Of a DNA stretch of 64,000 bases, positions 59,231-64,000 are shown piece by piece. The stretch's first letter is position 1, and every line of letters begins with the position of its first letter. This DNA is from Akebia trifoliata (taxonomy: Eukaryota; Streptophyta; Magnoliopsida; Ranunculales; Lardizabalaceae). The notes under the pieces are model-generated. The model made no database searches, was not told where the DNA came from, and saw only the letters and a program-made list of their open reading frames with translations. Where the stretch lies: positions 1 to 64,000 of the forward strand of contig JADQWC010000057.1 in the NCBI GenBank assembly GCA_017979445.1. The letters are read 5' to 3'. Position numbers and translations under genes: made by a program.

Positions 59231-60213
59231 AATAGAGGCGAGAGAACAAAAAATACTTTTGAGAGGATAAATAGGAGGGTGACATGTGTAAAGGTAGAGT
59301 GGTAGGTGAAATATGAATTTCCCTCTTTTGGGTTTGAAAGCTCTCTTTGACTCTTATGTGCTTACTTGAGAGTCTTTTTTTATTAGTTTAGTCCTTTGGA
59401 GGCATCCATGATTTAGAGACCACCCTAGTAAAACTAGAGACCTTTATGCATGCATTGTGCCTCATTGTGACTATTTTTGTAAGCTTAGAGATTTTTAGCT
59501 ATGGATCTATGGAGATCTACACCTTAGCTCATAGCATTTTAGGTGTGTGGTGTGTGCATATTGTGTATGCATGAATGCACTTATAACAAAAGATTACCTC
59601 ATAGAGGATTTATTTTCTAGCTCTTAAGCCATGAAATTAAAAGAACAACTAGGAACTTAAAGTCCATAAAAATGAAATAAACTAGAACAACATCATTTAG
59701 AGATTAATGCCCTCCATGAAGCTGATTAAGAACTTATACGAGGAAATTACCTCACAAGGAGGGATTATTGCTAGTTTAGTAATTTTTGCAAGAATTAGTT
59801 TTTCGTTTCACAATCATGTTTACAAAGTTACGTTTTCTTGAAATACGCATGTTCAGATTAAGATTAGAAAATCAATGCCTTAATTAAGTTAGAGCCAAAG
59901 AGAACACGAAAAAAATCAATCACAAAACACAATCAAAGTAGATCACGTGAAAAAAAAACAAAAAACAAATTACAAGTTAAAATAAAGGTTAAGTATTGTA
60001 GTGCAAGTAGTAGGTTAAGATAGAGATTATAAAAATAAAGGATTTTAAATGTTGGTGTGCAACTAGTCGGTCCCTATGTCTAAATCACTCTGATTTTTTA
60101 GACAAATAACTGAAGGCTTCTTCTCTATGTGACTGATTGCCTTGTGGGGGTTTATCCTCTAATCTTACAGAGGTTACTCACCTAAAGCTGCCAGTTCTCC
60201 TTCTCCTGAATGA
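59231..60213. other. Region upstream of the RCC1 gene
   Basis: The first part may still be LTR. From about 59990 it looks like ordinary upstream DNA and 5' leader of the gene at 60214. No TATA box is convincing. Confidence 0.4.
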
Positions 60214-60571
60214 ATGGCGGATTCAGGCAGCTTATCTCAGAAGATCGTTGCAGTGGCCGCCGGAGAAGCGCATACTCTCGCACTGGCAGGTATTAATTTT
60301 CAATAAATGAGAAAAAGTTCAATTTCATTATTTTTAAATTTGGATTTTGGGGATATTTAATCTGAAATTACAGGTGATGGAAGTGTTTATTCATGGGGGA
60401 GAGGGACATTCGGTCGACTCGGAACCGGAAAAGAAGACGATGAGCTTTTCCCTGTCCGAGTCGAGTTCGACTCGTCAAGAAAAACTAGAATTTCCGCAAA
60501 GAAATCTGAATTAGAGAGACCCAAGTTTGTTGAAATCGCGGCTGGGGCTTATCACAGTCTTGCATTAGAAG
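60214..60571 (+). CDS. RCC1-repeat protein, first two exons only
   Basis: Exon 1 60214-60289 (donor GTATTA) and exon 2 60374-60571 (acceptor CAG, donor GTTAGC) join in frame to 91 codons plus one base. The ATG has an in-frame TGA just before it. The product starts MADSGSLSQKIVAVAAGEAH and has two RCC1 blade signatures: AAGEAHTLAL (15-24) followed by GSVYSWGRGTFGRLGTG (28-44), and AAGAYHSLAL (81-90). RCC1 family proteins (PF00415) form seven-bladed propellers of about 400 aa or more; plant members include UVR8-like and Ran-GEF-like proteins. The remaining blades are not in the next 3.4 kb, which instead hold LTR sequence. The gene is therefore either continued past 64000 across a transposon-filled intron, or truncated. 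Confidence 0.8.
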
Positions 60572-61979
60572 GTTAGCTTTGATTTCTATCTTTGGGTATT
60601 TTATTTTATTTTAATTCCGATTTCTTGCTTTTTTGTTGTTTTAATTATAATTTGGCGATACTACAGGGGATATTCTTGTTATTTAGAGACTGACTAATTG
60701 CAGATCACCTTAGTACCGATTGCACTCCATCACTAAGTATTGATTCATCATTTCTATTGAAATCCAGATGTTAAAACAATACAAACTATCATTAAAACTA
60801 GAAAAAAAAAAATTCTTTTCAATCGATCTCTCAGAAAAAATGGAGAAGGCATCAATTGTTTTATCTCTTATTTTGGACAAAAAAATCAAAATTGCCCACA
60901 AAATTAAAACTGCAATAGCTAATCCACCATAAGACCCGTAACCTCGTCTAGTACTAGCTTGTAAGGAGTGGGATTGGATGGAAAGAAGATGAGCTTAGCC
61001 TCAATGAATGAGGTCATCTCATCCATTTCTCTGTTTCTCTTCTCTCTATACTAGACGGTGACATGTGCAGCGCACGTGTATAAAAGGGCTTATTTTGTAA
61101 TTTAAAATATTGATTAAAAGGTTTTTGAAGATTATATAGTAAGAAAGGATACTTTTGTAATTTTGAAAACTAAGCAACGTGAATATACTGTCGTGGGTTG
61201 CAATTTTCTTGGTTTTTTACCAAAATGACCCTAATTATATTAAATATAAATATAGAAGAGGGGGCACTTATGGCTACTCAAAGTTTGGAGTTGAACCACT
61301 TGCTGGGGTGTGTGGAAGGAAAGAAATAGGAGAATTTTCTTGGGAATGGAGAGATCTCACTATGACGTGGTTTGTTTTATTCTTGGGTTGTTATTTTATT
61401 GGTGTAAGCTAGATGGAGCTTTCAAAGGTTTGTTTTTTTGTTGAGGATTTTGTGTTTAGATGGGACTCCTTTTGTAATATGTAAAGTCTTTCTTTTGGTC
61501 GTATTTCTGGCTGGTCTCCTCGATCGCCTTTTTTAATGGATTTTCTTTACATACATACATATATCAATTGCTCAAATGTTGAAGGGAATGTCTATTTCTC
61601 TTAAGTCAAAACCAGATCATTAGAGAAAGAGAACAGCTCAACCAAGTATTTCTTACTTTAGTGGAGAAACAAAGAGACAAAGAGAGTGAGAGAGAGAGAG
61701 AGAGAGAGCTTTTTTTCTTAATTGAAGATGGGGCTTTTCCTTTATTGAAATGAGGTGCAATTGGTAGGAATTTAAAATAAAAAATATCTTTTAAAGGTTG
61801 GGGCGGAATTTGCAACTCGTGATTTGCAAGTAGTTGGTCCATTTGCTTACCTGATTTGTATTTTACATACTTGTTAAGAACTATGCCTTACAATTAATTA
61901 AAAAGAACTTATACTTCAAACCAACATATTCTTATCTCATTGCAATTCACATGGCAGACCAATAAAGGATAAAGACATT
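60572..61979. other. Sequence after RCC1 exon 2 (intron or broken gene)
   Basis: No further RCC1 exon seen. A (GA)n microsatellite lies at about 61686-61708. Open frames at 60710-60901 (minus) and 61179-61412 (plus) match nothing. Confidence 0.45.
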
Positions 61980-62865
61980 TGTAGATATGTAAGTTTAGTG
62001 GTCTTAACCTCAATACTACTTGGTTTTGAGAGTCACCACCATTCAAAGAGTTTAAGGTGTGAATGGCCACCTAAACAAAGTTTTATAAATTCATTTTTTG
62101 ATGAATTTGATGACTCAAAACTGGTCCAACTAAGTGGTTGGGTAAGGAGGTTCGGTTGTAAGACGGGGAAGGTGTTAGGCACCCCACCCAACCCACCAAG
62201 TTGGTGGCTACCAAGGTATTGACCATATGTGAGGACTTAGATTGTTTTTTGAAGACTTTTATGATTAGTATGATGTTGATATATGCATGCATGTATGCAT
62301 GGAGGATGCATGAACTTCTAAGTGGGTGAGTGCATGTTATGTTCCCACTAGTTGGGATTTTTATGTTTGCTTAGATTTAGGAATACTAAACCATAAGGTT
62401 AGCACCCTTGGAAACTAGCATTTTAATAATGATGCATACTTATGAAATATATGCTCAAAGATGAGCTCAATTTTGTTGGCAAGGTTCTAAGAAACATTCC
62501 ATTTGTTTGGAGTGTTCTTTGCAACTTTTACCTATTTGAAAACTTCATGAATGCATGGGGGGTGTATGTATGCATGTTAAATGTTCCATAGGAACTTGTT
62601 ATGGACTTACAAATGTAGGGAATCACCTCATGATGAGGGTATACTCCCTCATCTTATTTTTCCTATGAAGATGCTTAAACTACATGATAATGATGTTAAT
62701 GTACTTTTAACTAAGTGGAGTTTGTATGAATTTGCCTTGGGAGAGTTCTCTATTTATAGGCCTTTGGAGACTTTTGGGGATATAAAGGTCTACACACCAC
62801 AAGTTCAACTTAATTGCACTAAATCACATAGAATGACCTTATTTTCCCTTCATCAAAGAGGCCTT
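61980..62865 (+). mobile_element. Family C LTR fragment
   Basis: Starts TGTAGATATG and contains GAGTCACCACCATTC (62029) and GGGGAAGGTGTTAGGCACC (62165). Parts near 62789-62820 match 30036-30072. It is cut by the family A LTR at 62866. The plus-strand open frame 62581-62886 runs across the border and is not a gene. Confidence 0.6.
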
Positions 62866-64000
62866 TGTCACACCGCAAAATCCTAACACGTATCCCCACG
62901 ATTAAGTGTTAAAATTTCGAGGTGTGAGATATTTTTCATATAGTGATAAATACATTTAACTCAATAATTTCCAACAATGATACTATATATTGCAGCAAAA
63001 GCATATATTTATGTGATACATAAACAAAACAAAAATCCTATCTCACAATTCCCTTTATTTATATACAACAGAAAGAAATAATGGAACCTATTGCCAAGAA
63101 TATATTAACTTGCTCTCTCAACATAAACTGACCTCTTATCTACTAACGCTCACAATACGCAAACCTACTTATCTTGAAATTGCAACAATCATAAAGTTGA
63201 TCATCGATCACTGGAACTTCCTGAAACTGAAATGATTGGTAGGGTGGGTAACAAGGGAGTTACTCAGCAAAAACGTATATTTCTAAATCATAGTCCTAAT
63301 ATGTAGATTAATCACATAAATTCATTTGTAAAAAATGCAGATTTATTAAAATATAAAATCCGTATAAAAGATTTCAATAACTGTGAAATAAACATTTTCA
63401 TAATCCTAAAATATGAAACATACAAAATCAACTCATAATATAACATACAATGACGGAGTATTATAATGAGAGTTGAGGGTCACGAATGATGTGACTATCT
63501 TAGTCAAGATACGATTGATCCAATGCTTAACTAATGTGGAACTCCACCATTAGTTTCTGATTCTATGGCCAGTTTTTGTCATACTTGGGTGACTGATTTT
63601 TCAGCTCAGGTTGGCCTTTGACAAATGCCTTAAGAAATGGGTTAAATAAGTGGGTCATTCTTTCCTAGCTACCATAGACTGTTAATGATCATTGACTAGT
63701 CATCTTTTTCTATGCCAATCTGGCGTGCATGTGATCCTCAATAAAATTCTATCATTTATACAACTATTTTTACTTCTTGTTCTCCATTAAAGATAGAAAG
63801 GAAATTCCTAGAATCCTGTTGTGATGTTAAGTTTTTATGTATCCTATAGTACATAAGAAATTAGATATCGCAACTATTATCTTAGAATAACATATCGCTC
63901 TGGAAGTGACACAATACGTTATACTTTGTAGGCTTTCACAAACCCTTTAATAGATCATTAAAAAAATATATAAGTAAAACATTTTCATTTTTTTTCAAAC
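62866..64000 (-). mobile_element. Family A LTR copy 3, diverged, runs off the window
   Basis: TGTCACACCGCAAAATCCTA at the left edge corresponds to TGTGGCGCCCCGCC...CTAACAC of copy 1. The block at about 63450-63760 (GGAGTATTATAATGAGAGTT, then CTGACTAATCATCTT-like text) aligns with 3130-3390. It is clearly more diverged than copies 1 and 2. The other end lies beyond the window. Confidence 0.75.

Noticed and set aside
62581..62886. 101-codon plus-strand open frame
   Set aside because: It crosses the border between a family C LTR fragment and the family A LTR.

Overview
This is a gene-poor, transposon-dense piece of a plant nuclear genome. It shows GT-AG introns, a jacalin-related lectin, a plant mobile domain (PMD) gene, MULE, CACTA, Ty1/copia and Ty3/gypsy elements, and AT-rich intergenic DNA. 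The families point to a eudicot. A cucurbit would fit the PMD/MULE combination as I know it, but nothing here proves that. There are no bacterial-style operons, no rRNA genes and no convincing tRNA gene.

Layout. (1) About 1-2394 is AT-rich non-coding DNA. (2) 2395-5547 is a ~3.2 kb solo LTR (family A, minus). (3) About 5.5-25.8 kb is dominated by Mutator-like (MULE) DNA. It holds a decayed multi-exon PMD gene (plus), a 1.35 kb array of 46-bp palindromic units, a small decayed plus-strand gene, a minus-strand gene with an RNase H1-type hybrid-binding domain and a membrane tail, and a MURA-type transposase (minus, two frameshifts). A second, inverted set of the 46-bp units follows, split by another family A solo LTR with a perfect TTAAT target-site duplication. 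Beyond it lie a captured exon of a nucleobase-ascorbate transporter and a deletion derivative of the transposase 5' end. (4) 26.4-29.6 kb carries broken fragments of unrelated host genes (CIPK kinase, probable LRR protein, RGG-type RNA-binding protein) and ends in a CACTA-type terminus. (5) 31.2-33.7 kb is the best intact gene, a three-exon jacalin-related lectin of 190 aa. (6) 34.7-38.0 kb is an RNase H (RVT_3-like) pseudogene split by a solo LTR that itself contains an inverted solo LTR of the same family (family B). (7) 38.1-52.0 kb is a degenerate Ty1/copia element whose 3' LTR was hit by a minus-strand non-autonomous Ty3/gypsy element, which in turn contains a family B solo LTR. (8) 52.0-55.6 kb is a jumble of family B LTR pieces in both orientations. 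(9) 56.2-57.6 kb is a two-type minisatellite ending in long A and G runs. (10) 58-62.9 kb holds LTR fragments of a third family around the first two exons of an RCC1-repeat gene. The window ends in a third, diverged family A LTR.

Probable living genes are only the lectin, possibly the RNase H1-N/membrane protein, and the RCC1 gene if its remaining exons lie beyond the window. Everything else recognisable is a transposon gene or a broken gene piece. Insertions can be ordered from target-site duplications: copia, then gypsy, then family B; RNase H gene, then family B outer, then family B inner; MULE array, then family A.
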